A stretch of 64,000 bases of DNA. Source: Streptomyces shenzhenensis (GTDB taxonomy: Bacteria; Actinomycetota; Actinomycetes; Streptomycetales; Streptomycetaceae). Shown here in pieces: positions 8,297 through 17,324 of the stretch (position 1 is its first letter; each line of letters opens with the position of its first letter). The position numbers were made by a program, and so were the translations under genes. The DNA is taken from assembly GCF_003688995.1 (NCBI RefSeq), contig NZ_PENI01000003.1, positions 186,001-250,000 of the forward strand. Reading direction: 5' to 3'. The notes below the pieces were generated by a model. That model saw only the letters and a list, made by a program, of their open reading frames with translations, was not told the DNA's origin and searched no databases.

Positions 8297-8923
8297 ATGG
8301 GTACGGGCAGTGGGCGCCGGGTCGGGCGGCCGCGGGTGGTGCAGCGGCCGGACCGGGGACTGCAACCGCGTGCCGAACTGCTCGCCGCCGCAGCCGAGTT
8401 GTTCACCACCCGGGGCTATGCCGCGACCACCACCCGGGCCGTCGCCGAGCGTGCCGGGATGCGTCAGGCGTCCATGTACCACTACGTCTCCGGCAAGGAG
8501 GAACTGCTCGCCGAGCTGCTGGAGTCCACCGTCACGCCCTCCCTCGGCTGCGCCCGCGAGCTGCTCGCCGACCTTGCGAGGCCGGCCGAGGACCGGCTGT
8601 GGGAGCTGTGCCGGGCCGACGTGGAACTGCTCTGCGGCGGGCCGCACAACCTCGGAGTCCTGTACCTGCTGCCCGAGGTGCGGGCCGAACGGTTCGCCGG
8701 CTTCCATGCGGTGCGCGCCGAACTCAAGGACGCCTACCGGCGGTTGATCGCCGCGACCGCCGCCGGTGGCGCGCTCGGCAAGGGCGGCCTCGACCTGCGC
8801 ACCGATCTGGTCTTCGGGCTGATCGAGGGCGTCATCCTCGTGCACCGCTCCGATCCGGAGCGCCCCGTCGCGGAGTTCGCCCGCGCCACCGCGGACGCGG
8901 CCCTGCGCATCGCCGGCGCCTGA
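8297..8923 (+). CDS. TetR-family transcriptional regulator
   Basis: A 208-residue one-domain-plus-sensor regulator. The N-terminal helix-turn-helix is clear (LLAAAAELFTTRGYAATTT then VAERAGMRQASMYHYVSGKEELL, residues about 27-72). The C-terminal ligand domain has no recognised signature. ATG 8297 is chosen over upstream in-frame starts because GAGG precedes it and family members begin close to the basic GRP segment. It is divergent from the DUF1989/allophanate hydrolase operon, and the palindrome between them suggests repression of that operon, perhaps relieved by guanidine, urea or an intermediate; the inducer is inference. Confidence 0.9.
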   Translation: MGTGSGRRVGRPRVVQRPDRGLQPRAELLAAAAELFTTRGYAATTTRAVAERAGMRQASMYHYVSGKEELLAELLESTVTPSLGCARELLADLARPAEDRLWELCRADVELLCGGPHNLGVLYLLPEVRAERFAGFHAVRAELKDAYRRLIAATAAGGALGKGGLDLRTDLVFGLIEGVILVHRSDPERPVAEFARATADAALRIAGA

Positions 8924-9145
8924 GCCCACGCCCGGGCGGGGGCGAGAGTACTCCTGTTCCATGGGTGATTTCAGGTGCTTGCTGAATATGACACGGCGAT
9001 GATCCGCTCGGACTAGGCTCGCCCGCAGCGCACCGAGTTGAGTTGAAAACGTGCGCTTGTTCCCAAAGGTGCTGAAGATCCAGACAGTGCCCTGAACGTT
9101 CCCTCGCAAGCCCCAGACACCCAGCCGACTTCTCAGAGGGCATAC

Positions 9146-10777
9146 ATGGTGAGTGTGCAATCGCCTCCCGGCGGCCGTGAACGTCCCTATGCGCGCGCAC
9201 TGTTGCTGCCGGCCGTGCTGATGGCCGCGGCGACCGGAGCCGCCGTCGCCCTGGTGACGGGACCGGCCCGGACCGCCGTCGGCTGGTGCGGAGCCGTCGC
9301 CACCGTGCTGGTCACCGCGACGGCGGCGGCAGCCGTACGGCGCGGCCGCGACCTCGGCGCCCTGCGGGCCGAACACGCCCGTCACATCGCGTCCTTGGAG
9401 CGGCGCATCGCCGCCCACGACGAGGAGATCGTCCGGCTCACCCAGGAGATCGTCCCGGCAGCGCTGTACCGGCTGCGGCACGGCGAATCCCCCCAAGAGG
9501 TGATCCGCGCCGTCCTCGACACCGACCCCGGACTCCGTCACCTCCCCGACGCGCAGCGCGAGCTGCTGCGCACCGTGCTCACGGTGGTGGACGCGGAGGA
9601 GTCCATGCGCGACGCCGCGCAGCGCTCCTTCGTCAACATCGCCCAGCGCGTCCAGGCCATCGTGCACCAACAGGCCAAGGAGCTGCGGGAGATGGAGGAG
9701 GACCACGGCCGCAACCCCGAGGTCTTCGACGACCTGCTGCGCATCGACCACGGCACCGCGCTGATCGGCCGGCTCGCCGACTCGATCTCCGTGCTCGGCG
9801 GCGGCCGCCCCGGCCGCCAGTGGCCCAACCCCGTCGCCCTCTACAGCGTGCTGCGCGGCGCCATGTCCCGGATCCTGGAGTACCGGCGCATCGAACTGGC
9901 CTCCATCGCCAAGGTCAACATCAAGGGCACCTCCGTCGAGCCGGTCATCCACGCCGCCGCCGAACTCCTCGACAACGCCACCCGCTACTCGCCGCCGAAC
10001 ACCAAGGTGCATGTGACCGCCGTGGAGGTGCAGACCGGAGTCGCCATCGAGATCGAGGACGGCGGCGTCAGCCTCAGCGAGGAGGCCCGCGCGCGGGTCG
10101 AGGCCATGCTGGAGCGGGCCAAGGCCGGCGTCGACCTGGAGGACCTCGGCGAGAGCCCGCGCCTGGGCCTCGCCGTCGTCGGCCGGCTCTGCTCGACGTA
10201 CGACATGCAGGTCTCGCTGCGCGCCTCGGCGTACGGCGGGGTCCGGGCCGTCCTCATGGTGCCCAACAGCATGCTGACCACCGAGCCCGCGCCCGGACTC
10301 GCCCACGGCATCGGCGCCACCGCGGTGCCCAAGGCCGAACTCGGCGCCCTGAAGGGCCCCGAGCGGCCCCCGAAGAAGCGCTGCCCCACCAGCCCGCGCA
10401 TCCCCGCCGGGATCTCGATGGCGGACGACGTCCCCGAGGTCACCGAGTGGACGGCGAACGGCCTGCCGCAGCGCCGCAGCAAGATGAAGATCCCGCTCAG
10501 CCGGCGGATCGCCGAGCAGGCCGCCGTCGAACGGGCCGAGCGCGAGGGCAGGCCGACCGTCTGGTCCCGGCCCGAGCCGGCACCCGGGCCCGACGCCGAG
10601 CGGCGGCAGCACAAGGACCGTGAACCCGGCCTGTGGGTGGAGGACTTCTGGGCGGGCCTGAAGAAGGACAACGAGGGCGTCCACCCCACCGACTTCACGC
10701 GCAACCCGACCGCGTACCTGCATCTGATCGACGAACCGGCCCACAGCGAGGCCGACGACGAGGGGGACCTCAAGTGA
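9146..10777 (+). CDS. rarA: Conservon sensor-like ATPase RarA
   Basis: First gene of a conservon (cvn) operon, matching rarABCDE, which lies beside helY in Streptomyces coelicolor. The 543-residue protein has two N-terminal membrane spans (about residues 13-34 and 40-62), a helical region, and a histidine-kinase-type ATPase domain with N box ELLDNATRYSP, EIEDGG and the G-box region LGLAVVGRLC. A normal phospho-acceptor histidine motif is not visible, fitting the sensor-kinase-like class. The C-terminal ~150 residues are charged and low-complexity. Known family role: membrane complex with B, C and D subunits resembling G-protein signalling, affecting aerial growth and secondary metabolism. The stop overlaps rarB. 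The 222 bp upstream hold a TAGGCT hexamer but no gene. Confidence 0.88.
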   Translation: MVSVQSPPGGRERPYARALLLPAVLMAAATGAAVALVTGPARTAVGWCGAVATVLVTATAAAAVRRGRDLGALRAEHARHIASLERRIAAHDEEIVRLTQEIVPAALYRLRHGESPQEVIRAVLDTDPGLRHLPDAQRELLRTVLTVVDAEESMRDAAQRSFVNIAQRVQAIVHQQAKELREMEEDHGRNPEVFDDLLRIDHGTALIGRLADSISVLGGGRPGRQWPNPVALYSVLRGAMSRILEYRRIELASIAKVNIKGTSVEPVIHAAAELLDNATRYSPPNTKVHVTAVEVQTGVAIEIEDGGVSLSEEARARVEAMLERAKAGVDLEDLGESPRLGLAVVGRLCSTYDMQVSLRASAYGGVRAVLMVPNSMLTTEPAPGLAHGIGATAVPKAELGALKGPERPPKKRCPTSPRIPAGISMADDVPEVTEWTANGLPQRRSKMKIPLSRRIAEQAAVERAEREGRPTVWSRPEPAPGPDAERRQHKDREPGLWVEDFWAGLKKDNEGVHPTDFTRNPTAYLHLIDEPAHSEADDEGDLK

Positions 10778-11181
10778 TCCAGCAGCGAGCCAACTTCGAC
10801 TGGATGCTCAAGGAACTCGCCGACGGCGTACCGGGCATCGAGATGATCGTGGTGCTCTCCGCCGACGGGCTGCGCATCGCCCGCTACGGCGGCGACCCCG
10901 ACTCCGCCGACCGGCTCGCCGCGGCCTGCGCGGGCGTGCAGAGCCTGGCGGGCGCCGTGGCCCAGGAACTGCCGGGCAGCGACGGCGACATGAAACTGGT
11001 CGTCATCGAGATCGACGGCGGCTACTTCTACCTCATGGCGGCGGGGGCCAACGCCTACCTCGCCGTCCTCGCCGACGTGGTGTGCGAACCCGGCCGGATG
11101 AGCAACCGCATGCGCGACCTCGTCCTCCGGATCGGTGCCCACCTGACCAGTCCGCCCCGGCGGAACGGGCAGACCGTATGA
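10774..11181 (+). CDS. rarB: Roadblock/LC7-domain protein RarB
   Basis: A 135-residue roadblock/LC7 protein (FDWMLKELADGVPGI...VVLSADGLRIA...ALAGAVAQE-like fold). In conservons this subunit interacts with the GTPase and probably acts as its regulator. The start is GTG 10774, which overlaps the rarA stop as GTGA, so translation is coupled. Its own stop overlaps the rarC ATG by four bases. Length and motif order are normal for the family. Confidence 0.9.
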   Translation: MIQQRANFDWMLKELADGVPGIEMIVVLSADGLRIARYGGDPDSADRLAAACAGVQSLAGAVAQELPGSDGDMKLVVIEIDGGYFYLMAAGANAYLAVLADVVCEPGRMSNRMRDLVLRIGAHLTSPPRRNGQTV

Positions 11182-11594
11182 CTCCTCCGCAGCGCAGACG
11201 GGACCAGCCCGGGCAGCAGCCGCCACCCCCCGAATCGGCCGCCGCCGACGGCGAGAACACGGGCCGGTCCAAGAACCCCGAGCGGCTGTACGTGATCACC
11301 GGCGCCGCCGACGGCCCGCGCGCCGAGCTCGATCTGGTGACCCTGATCGTGGCGCGCTCCGACCCGCCGCCGTCCCTCCCACCGGAGCAGGCCGCACTGC
11401 TCCGGCTGTGCACCGCCCCCCTGTCGGTGGCCGAGCTCACGGCCTATCTCAGCCTGCCGTTCAGCGCGCTGACCGTACTGATCACCGAACTGATCACGGC
11501 CGGACTGGTGCAGGCACGCGCCCCGATCGTCCGCCAGGCGCTCCCTGACCGTTCGCTCCTCGAAGCGGTGATGCATGGACTTCAAAGGCTCTGA
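11178..11594 (+). CDS. rarC: DUF742 conservon protein RarC
   Basis: A 138-residue DUF742 protein with a proline-rich N-terminus, then the family core RLYVITGAADGPRAELDLVTLIV and a winged-helix-like segment (LSVAELTAYLSLPFSALTVLI). DUF742 proteins are the third component of conservons; a role in linking sensor and GTPase, possibly by DNA or protein binding, has been proposed but is not visible here. ATG 11178 overlaps the rarB stop (ATGA), and the gene overlaps rarD by 20 bp. Confidence 0.9.
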   Translation: MTPPQRRRDQPGQQPPPPESAAADGENTGRSKNPERLYVITGAADGPRAELDLVTLIVARSDPPPSLPPEQAALLRLCTAPLSVAELTAYLSLPFSALTVLITELITAGLVQARAPIVRQALPDRSLLEAVMHGLQRL

Positions 11595-12195
11595 CCCCGT
11601 CCCCGGCCCGCGCACCGAGGACCATCTCCCGCAGACCGCCCAGGCCGCGGTGAAGATCGTCATCGTGGGCGGTTTCGGGGTCGGCAAGACGACCATGGTC
11701 GGCTCGGTCAGCGAGATCAGACCGCTGACCACCGAGGAGACCATGACGCAGGCCGGCGTCGGGGTCGACGACGACTACGGCTCCGACTCGAAGACGGCCA
11801 CCACCGTGGCGATGGACTTCGGCCGGATCAGCATCACCGAGAAGCTGGTGCTCTACCTCTTCGGCACCCCCGGCCAGGAACGCTTCTGGTTCCTGTGGAA
11901 CGGGCTGTTCGAAGGGGCGCTCGGCGCGGTCGTCCTGGTCGACACCCGGCGCCTGGAGGTCAGCTTCGACGTCATGGGACGGCTGGAGGAGCGCGGCGTC
12001 CCGTTCGTCGTCGCCGTCAACTCCTTCCCGGACGCCCCCCGTCACCCCGTCGAGGAACTGCGCGCCGCGCTCGACCTGGCCCCGGAGATCCCCCTCGTCG
12101 AGTGCGACGTCCGCCGCCGGGCCGCCAGCCGTGACGTGCTGATGACCCTGATGCGCTTCCTGCACTCGCTCGCCATGACCGATGCGCTCACCTGA
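11575..12195 (+). CDS. rarD: Small Ras-like GTPase RarD of the conservon
   Basis: A 206-residue GTP-binding protein. Walker A is GGFGVGKTT (residues ~32-40), the G3 region is FGTPGQERF, and the G4 position is VNSF, a degenerate form of NKxD that is usual for the conservon D subunit. The gene starts inside rarC (20 bp overlap), so expression is probably coupled. It is expected to be peripheral to the membrane with RarA and RarB. The gene sits between DUF742 and a P450, as in the rar/cvn9-type operon. Confidence 0.92.
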   Translation: MDFKGSDPVPGPRTEDHLPQTAQAAVKIVIVGGFGVGKTTMVGSVSEIRPLTTEETMTQAGVGVDDDYGSDSKTATTVAMDFGRISITEKLVLYLFGTPGQERFWFLWNGLFEGALGAVVLVDTRRLEVSFDVMGRLEERGVPFVVAVNSFPDAPRHPVEELRAALDLAPEIPLVECDVRRRAASRDVLMTLMRFLHSLAMTDALT

Positions 12196-12252
12196 CCTCG
12201 CACCGCCCCAGCCCCTGCACCTCGGAACCACTTCAGTTTCGGAGCGACCACT

Positions 12253-13701
12253 GTGACGCCTGAACCCCACTCCCCGGCCGGTACCGACGATCCCGCGCTC
12301 GGCCCGCCGCCCGGCTGCCCGGCACACACCCCGGGGCCCGGCGGGCTGCACCGGCTGTACGGCCCCGACGCGGCGGACCTGGGCGGGCTGTACGAGCGCC
12401 TGCGGGAGGAACACGGCCCCGTGGCGCCCGTGCTGCTCCACGACGACGTACCGATGTGGGTGGTCCTCGGACACGCCGAGAACCTGCACCTGGTGCGCAC
12501 CCCCTCGCAGTTCACCCGGGACAGCCGCGTCTGGACCCCGCTCCTCGAGGGCATGGTCGAGCCCGGCCATCCGCTGATGCCGCACATCGCGTGGCAGCCG
12601 ATCTGCTCCCACGCCGAGGGCGCGGAGCATCAGCGGCTGCGGGCGGCGGTCACCGGCGCCATGGCGACCATCGACCACCGCGGCATCCGCCGCCACATCG
12701 GCCGCTACACCCAGCGTCTGGTGAACGAGTTCTGCGAGGCGGGCCGGGCCGACCTCGTCACCCGGTTCGCCGAACCGCTGCCGATGGCGGTGATGTGCGA
12801 GCTCCTCGGCATGCCCGAGGAGTACAACGAGCGCATGGTGCAGGCCGCCCGTGACGCGCTCAAGGGGTCCGAGACCGCGAACGCCAGCCACCAGTACGTG
12901 CTGGACGCGCTGAGCCGGCTCACCGCCCGCCGCCGCGCCCGGCCGGAGGAGGACTTCGCCAGCCGGCTCATCGCCCACCCGGCGCGGCTGTCCGACGACG
13001 AGGTGCGCGAGCACCTGCGCCTGGTGCTCTTCGCCGCCTACGAGACCACCGCCAACCTCCTCGGCAACGCGCTGCGCATGGTGCTCACCGAGCCGGGCTT
13101 CCGCGCCCAGCTCAACGGCGGCCAGATGACGGTGCCTGAGGCGGTCGAGCAGTCCCTGTGGGACGAGCCGCCGTTCAGCACGGTCTTCGCCTACTACGCC
13201 AAGCAGGACACGGAGCTGGGCGGGCAGCGCATCCGGCGGGGCGACGGGCTGCTGTTCGCGCCCGCCCCGGGGAACATCGACCCCCGGGTGCGCCCCGACC
13301 TGACAGCCGGCATGCAGGGCAACCGCTCGCACCTGGCCTTCGGCGGCGGCCCGCACGAGTGCCCGGGGCAGGACATCGGCCGGGCCATCGCCGACGTCGG
13401 CGTCGACGCGCTGCTGATGCGGCTGCCCGATGTGCAACTGGACTGCGAGGAGAGCGAGTTGGCGTGGCGGGAATCGATCGCCTCACGCCATCTGGTGAGC
13501 CTGCCGGTGCGTTTCGAACCCAAGCCGCAGCAGGACGTGACGCCCCTGCCCGGTCACCTGCCCGTCCCGCCGCAGCCGGCCCCGGTCCCTGCCCCGGCCG
13601 TCGGGCCCGGCGTGGTGGATCCGCGGCCGGCGGCGGTGCCTGAGCCGTCGCGTCTGCGCGGCTCCTGGCAGCGGCTGCGCCGCTGGTGGCGCGGTCACTG
13701 A
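12253..13701 (+). CDS. rarE: Conservon-linked cytochrome P450 with atypical K-helix
   Basis: A 482-residue P450. The heme-ligand loop is FGGGPHECPG with Cys at about residue 370, and the I-helix reads LFAAYETTAN. The K-helix, which should carry ExxR, instead reads EQSLW at residues 299-303. This replacement is the published hallmark of CYP157-type P450s, which are also conservon-linked. The C-terminus extends past the P450 core as a Pro/Ala-rich tail of ~60 residues ending in RRWWRGH. GTG 12253 follows rarD by 57 bp. Substrate and redox partner are unknown; a regulatory or non-classical catalytic role is possible. Confidence 0.87.
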   Translation: MTPEPHSPAGTDDPALGPPPGCPAHTPGPGGLHRLYGPDAADLGGLYERLREEHGPVAPVLLHDDVPMWVVLGHAENLHLVRTPSQFTRDSRVWTPLLEGMVEPGHPLMPHIAWQPICSHAEGAEHQRLRAAVTGAMATIDHRGIRRHIGRYTQRLVNEFCEAGRADLVTRFAEPLPMAVMCELLGMPEEYNERMVQAARDALKGSETANASHQYVLDALSRLTARRRARPEEDFASRLIAHPARLSDDEVREHLRLVLFAAYETTANLLGNALRMVLTEPGFRAQLNGGQMTVPEAVEQSLWDEPPFSTVFAYYAKQDTELGGQRIRRGDGLLFAPAPGNIDPRVRPDLTAGMQGNRSHLAFGGGPHECPGQDIGRAIADVGVDALLMRLPDVQLDCEESELAWRESIASRHLVSLPVRFEPKPQQDVTPLPGHLPVPPQPAPVPAPAVGPGVVDPRPAAVPEPSRLRGSWQRLRRWWRGH

Positions 13702-13711
13702 CCGGCCCCGG

Positions 13712-14668
13712 TCAGCGTCCGGCCCACTCCGGGTACGCGGACCAGGCCGTGAGCGTCCGCCCGCTGCGGAACCGGTGCTCCGTCCCGGTCACCGGATCGG
13801 TGAACTCCAGCCGCCGTGCGAGCAGTTGCAGCGGTCTCCGGAAATCGTCGGCCGGCCGGGGACCGGTCACCACCGGATACAGCGGGTCGCCGAGGATCGG
13901 CACGCCCAGGGCGTTCAGGTGCACCCGCAGCTGATGCGTCTGCCCGGTGTGCGGGGTCAGCCGGTAGCGGGCCAGCCCGTCCCGTTCGCGGTGTTCGGCC
14001 AGTTCGACCCGGGTCACCGCGTTCGGCTCGCCCGCGACCTGCCGCGCGGCCGGCACCCCGCGCTCCTTCAGGATCCGGCTGCGCACCGTCCGGGGCAGCG
14101 CGAGCGAGGGATCGTGACGGGCGACGGCCTCGTACTCCTTGCGCACCAGCCGGTCGCGGAACAGCGACTGGTAGGCGCCGCGCTCCTCGGGCCGCACCGT
14201 GAACAGCACCAGTCCCGCCGTCAGCCGGTCCAGCCGGTGCGCCGGGGACAGCGTGGGGATGCCCAGCTCCCGGCGCAGCCGCGTCAGCGCCGTCTGCGCG
14301 ATGTGGCCGCCGCGCGGGGTGGTGGCGAGGAAGTGCGGCTTGTCGGCGACGACCAGGTGCGCGTCGCGGTACACGACCTCCAGCGGGAACGGCACGGGCA
14401 CCTCGGCGGGCAGTTCCCGGTGGAACCAGACGTACAGGCCGGGCACGTACGGATCGTCGGGCGTGACCGCCCGCCCGTCGGCCCCGACGATCCGGCCCGC
14501 CGCCAGCATCCCGTCGACCGTGCCGGGCGGCGCCCCGGACAGCCGCGCCACGAGGTGCGCGCGCACCGTGTCCCAGGGCCCCTCGGCGGGCAGCCGCACC
14601 CGCACGGCGTCCACGCCGTCGCGCTGGGGGAGGGGAGCGGGCGGGATGCGGGTCTTGCGTCTCATCAC
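13712..14668 (-). CDS. RluA-family RNA pseudouridine synthase
   Basis: A 318-residue enzyme that isomerises uridine to pseudouridine in rRNA or tRNA. The catalytic aspartate is in AHRLDRLTAGL at about residue 147, with the supporting motifs KPHFLATTP upstream and LTPHTGQTHQLRVHL downstream. The first ~100 residues form an S4-like or family-specific N-domain. The start is either GTG 14668 or the adjoining ATG 14665; neither has a strong Shine-Dalgarno. It converges with rarE with only 10 bp between stops. Exact substrate position is not predictable from the sequence. Confidence 0.88.
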   Translation of the reverse strand: MMRRKTRIPPAPLPQRDGVDAVRVRLPAEGPWDTVRAHLVARLSGAPPGTVDGMLAAGRIVGADGRAVTPDDPYVPGLYVWFHRELPAEVPVPFPLEVVYRDAHLVVADKPHFLATTPRGGHIAQTALTRLRRELGIPTLSPAHRLDRLTAGLVLFTVRPEERGAYQSLFRDRLVRKEYEAVARHDPSLALPRTVRSRILKERGVPAARQVAGEPNAVTRVELAEHRERDGLARYRLTPHTGQTHQLRVHLNALGVPILGDPLYPVVTGPRPADDFRRPLQLLARRLEFTDPVTGTEHRFRSGRTLTAWSAYPEWAGR

Positions 14669-14759
14669 GGCTCAGCGTACGGGGAGCTGCCCGAGCGCGC
14701 CGGTCGGCCCCGGCGCCGGATGCCGGTCAGGCGGCCTCGGCCGGGCGACGGAGGGATGA

Positions 14760-15181
14760 GCCATCGCGGCGTGCCGGCGGTTGCCGATGCCGGTGCGGTG
14801 TGCCGGGTGTCGTTCCGTCGGCGGCGAAAGGCCGGCGCACTGAGCGGCGCCGGCCGTCACGCTCGCCGGTCCGCCGGACAAGGGCCGGTACGGCGGTGGG
14901 GGGATGCCATCGCGGTGTGCCGGCGGTGCTGTGGTGGTTGTCGGGCGGCGCCGGCCGGCGTCGTCGTGGCGTCGGTGGTCGGGGGAGGGCTGCGGGCGCT
15001 CTCGGCTGGGCCGGTCGTCACGCTCGCCGGTCGCCGGTCGCCGGTGGGGGATGCCATCGCGGTGAGTCGGCGGTGCTGTGGTGGTTGTCGGGCGGCGCCG
15101 ACCGGCCGGCGTCGTCGTGGCGTCGGTGGTCGGGGGAGGGCTGCGGGCGCTCTCGGCTGGGCCGGTCGTCACGCTCGCCGG
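14760..15181. repeat. Tandem repeat spacer of about 147 bp units
   Basis: Two long direct repeats, 14900-15030 and 15047-15181, are almost identical apart from a 4-base insertion (ACCG) and a few substitutions. Both begin GGGGATGCCATCGCGGTG and end in CACGCTCGCCGG. A more degenerate partial copy precedes them (14760-14786 and ~14846-14869). Frames are open on both strands because of base composition, but none has a plausible start and codon pattern, so I read the whole 14669-15251 interval as non-coding. Confidence 0.8.
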
Positions 15182-15251
15182 GCATGGCCGGAGTCGTCGC
15201 CGCGGTGGTGGAGCGGGGGCGGTGCGCCGCCCCCTTCCGGTGTCGGCAGAC

Positions 15252-16094
15252 CTACGCGGCGGTGGCGTTCTCCTGTTCCACCTCGATGCGGGCGTTCCAG
15301 TCGCGCTTGGAGGCCTGCCAGCCGTCCTCGTCGTGGCCCAGCCGCCAGTAGCCGGAGATCGACAGATCCTCGCGGGGGATCGCGTACTCGACCCGCAGCA
15401 GCCGGCGCAGCTCCTTCACGAAGCCCGCCTCGCCGTGCACGAACGCGTGCACCCGGCCCGCCGGGAACTCCAGCGCCCGCACGGCCTCGACCAGCGCGTC
15501 GCCGACCGGCCGGTCCCCGCGGTGCAGCCAGACGACCGGCACGTCGGAGTCGATCTTCTGCTCCTCCTCCGGCCCGGACACCTCGACGAAGGCATGGGCC
15601 CGGGCGCCGGGAGGCAGCGTCTCCAGGGCGCGGGCGATCGCGGGCAGCGCGCTCTCGTCGCCGGCCAGCAGATGCCAGTCGGCCCGGGTGTCGGGCGCGT
15701 AGGCGCCGCCGGGGCCCATGAACCACACAGTCTCGCCGGGCCGTACACGCAGCGCCCACGGACCGGCCAGGCCCTCGTCGCCGTGCACCACGAAGTCCAG
15801 GGTCAGCTCGCGGTGCTCGGCGTCCCAGCCGCGCACCGTGTAGGTCCGGGTCACCGGCCACTGCTCGCGCGGGAACTCCGCACGGATCCGCTCCATGTCG
15901 AAGGGCTCCGGATAGGTCGCGCCCCCCGCCGGGAAGAGCAGCTTCACATAGTGGTCGGTGCAGGTGTCCGCCGCGAAGTCGGCCAGCCCCGCACCGCCGA
16001 GCACGACCCGCTGCATATGCGGGGTCAGCCGTTCGGTGCGGACGACCTGCGCGGAGTGGGGCTTCCGCGGCTTCCGTGCCGGACGTTCTGCCAT
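15252..16094 (-). CDS. Siderophore-interacting FAD-dependent ferric reductase (SIP/ViuB family)
   Basis: A 280-residue cytoplasmic flavoprotein expected to reduce ferric siderophores after import and release iron. The FAD-binding domain is at residues ~15-125, with the RTYTVR motif (RxYTxR) and WFMGPGGAYAP; the SIP C-terminal domain follows, with LLAGDESALPAI and the HAFVHGEAGFVKELRR segment, ending YWRLGHDEDGW. ATG 16094 is preferred because GGAGG lies six bases upstream; two in-frame starts lie further up. An iron box at 16117-16130 overlaps the expected promoter, so the gene should be iron-repressed. Confidence 0.92.
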   Translation of the reverse strand: MAERPARKPRKPHSAQVVRTERLTPHMQRVVLGGAGLADFAADTCTDHYVKLLFPAGGATYPEPFDMERIRAEFPREQWPVTRTYTVRGWDAEHRELTLDFVVHGDEGLAGPWALRVRPGETVWFMGPGGAYAPDTRADWHLLAGDESALPAIARALETLPPGARAHAFVEVSGPEEEQKIDSDVPVVWLHRGDRPVGDALVEAVRALEFPAGRVHAFVHGEAGFVKELRRLLRVEYAIPREDLSISGYWRLGHDEDGWQASKRDWNARIEVEQENATAA

Positions 16095-16116
16095 GGCGGC
16101 CTCCATGTTCACGTTC

Positions 16117-16130
16117 TTAGGTTTACCTAA
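16117..16130. promoter_or_regulatory. Iron box (DtxR/DmdR-type operator)
   Basis: TTAGGTTTACCTAA is palindromic apart from its centre and is followed by GTTAGC, matching the DtxR/DmdR1 iron-box pattern of Streptomyces. It lies about 22 bp upstream of the siderophore-interacting protein start and is strikingly AT-rich for this genome. Confidence 0.8.
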
Positions 16131-16248
16131 GTTAGCACCACGCCCTTACGGCCGACAGAAACACCCGGCAGAACCATGGACAGAACTACGTACCGGAACA
16201 CGGACAGGAACACCGACCGGGACACCGGAACCCCGGCAGGAGCGCTGC

Positions 16249-17181
16249 TCACGCGGTGAGCGTGGCGAGAAGCCGTTGCAGCGACCCGCCCAGCCCCCAG
16301 CGCACCGCCAGCGCGTCCAGACCCGCCGGGTCGCGCGGAGCGCGCGGCAGCGCCGTGTCGACGTCCGGCAGCGGTACGTCGGCGGCGACCCGGACGACCT
16401 TCGGGGCGACCGCGACATACGGCCGGGCCTCGTCCAGGCGCTTGCGCTGCGACGGGGTCAGCCGGGCCTTCGGGTCGTCGACCGCCGCCATGATCCCGGC
16501 CAGGTCGCCGAACTCGGCGAGCAGCTTCGCCGCCGTCTTCTCGCCGATGCCGGGCACCCCGGGCAGCCCGTCGCTCGGGTCGCCGCGCAGCAGCGCCAGA
16601 TCCGCGTAGCCCCGGCCGTCGACGCCGTACTTCTCGCGCAGCACGGCCTCGTCCGTGAGCTGGAGCGTGCCCACGCCCTTGAGCGGGTACAGCACCCGCA
16701 CCCCTCGCGCGTCGTCCACCAGCTGGTACAGGTCGCGGTCGCCGGTGACGATGTCGACCGGGCCCTCGGCGCGCGCGGTGAATGTGCCGATCACGTCGTC
16801 CGCCTCGTACCGTGCGACGCCCACCCGGGCGATGCCGAGCGCGTCCAGCACCTCCTCGATGACCGGCACCTGCGGGGAGAGCGTGTCCGGCACCTCCTCC
16901 GCGTCCGGGCCCTGCGCATGCTCCTCGGCGACCCGGTGGGCCTTGTACGTGGGGATGAGTTCGACCCGCCACTTGGGCCGCCAGTCGGCGTCCATGCAGG
17001 CCACCAGCCGGTCGGGCCGGTGGTCCTTCACCAGCCGGTCGATGAAGTCCAGCAGCCCGCGCACGGCGTTCACCGGCGTGCCGTCCGGAGCCTTCACCGA
17101 GTCCGGTACGCCGAAGTAGGCGCGGAAGTACAGCGAGGCGGTGTCGAGGAGCATCAGTCGTCCGGTCACGCCTCGCATCAT
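16249..17181 (-). CDS. 5'-3' exonuclease, PolI N-terminal-like domain protein
   Basis: About 310 residues of the stand-alone 5'-nuclease family related to the N-domain of DNA polymerase I. Metal-binding acidic motifs are visible: MLLDTASLYFRAYF, VACMDADWRPKWR, YEADDVIGTF, VDIVTGDRDLYQLV; the helix-hairpin-helix segment is GVPGIGEKTAAKLL. The start is uncertain: ATG 17181, ATG 17178 or a downstream GTG, and the frame is open to 17199. It sits alone between the iron-regulated gene and the divergent betaine transporter. A role in removing flaps or RNA primers is inferred from the family. Confidence 0.88.
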   Translation of the reverse strand: MMRGVTGRLMLLDTASLYFRAYFGVPDSVKAPDGTPVNAVRGLLDFIDRLVKDHRPDRLVACMDADWRPKWRVELIPTYKAHRVAEEHAQGPDAEEVPDTLSPQVPVIEEVLDALGIARVGVARYEADDVIGTFTARAEGPVDIVTGDRDLYQLVDDARGVRVLYPLKGVGTLQLTDEAVLREKYGVDGRGYADLALLRGDPSDGLPGVPGIGEKTAAKLLAEFGDLAGIMAAVDDPKARLTPSQRKRLDEARPYVAVAPKVVRVAADVPLPDVDTALPRAPRDPAGLDALAVRWGLGGSLQRLLATLTA

Positions 17182-17324
17182 GCCGTACGGCACTGACACC
17201 GACCCCGTGACCAGCGGCGGCGGCCCCGTGCGTGTGCCATGTGACCTGGATCACTCAGGTGTTTGCCTGTCCCGGATCGGGGCAGGCGCGGCCTTTGCCC
17301 CCTGCCCCGAGACGAGAGGTACGC

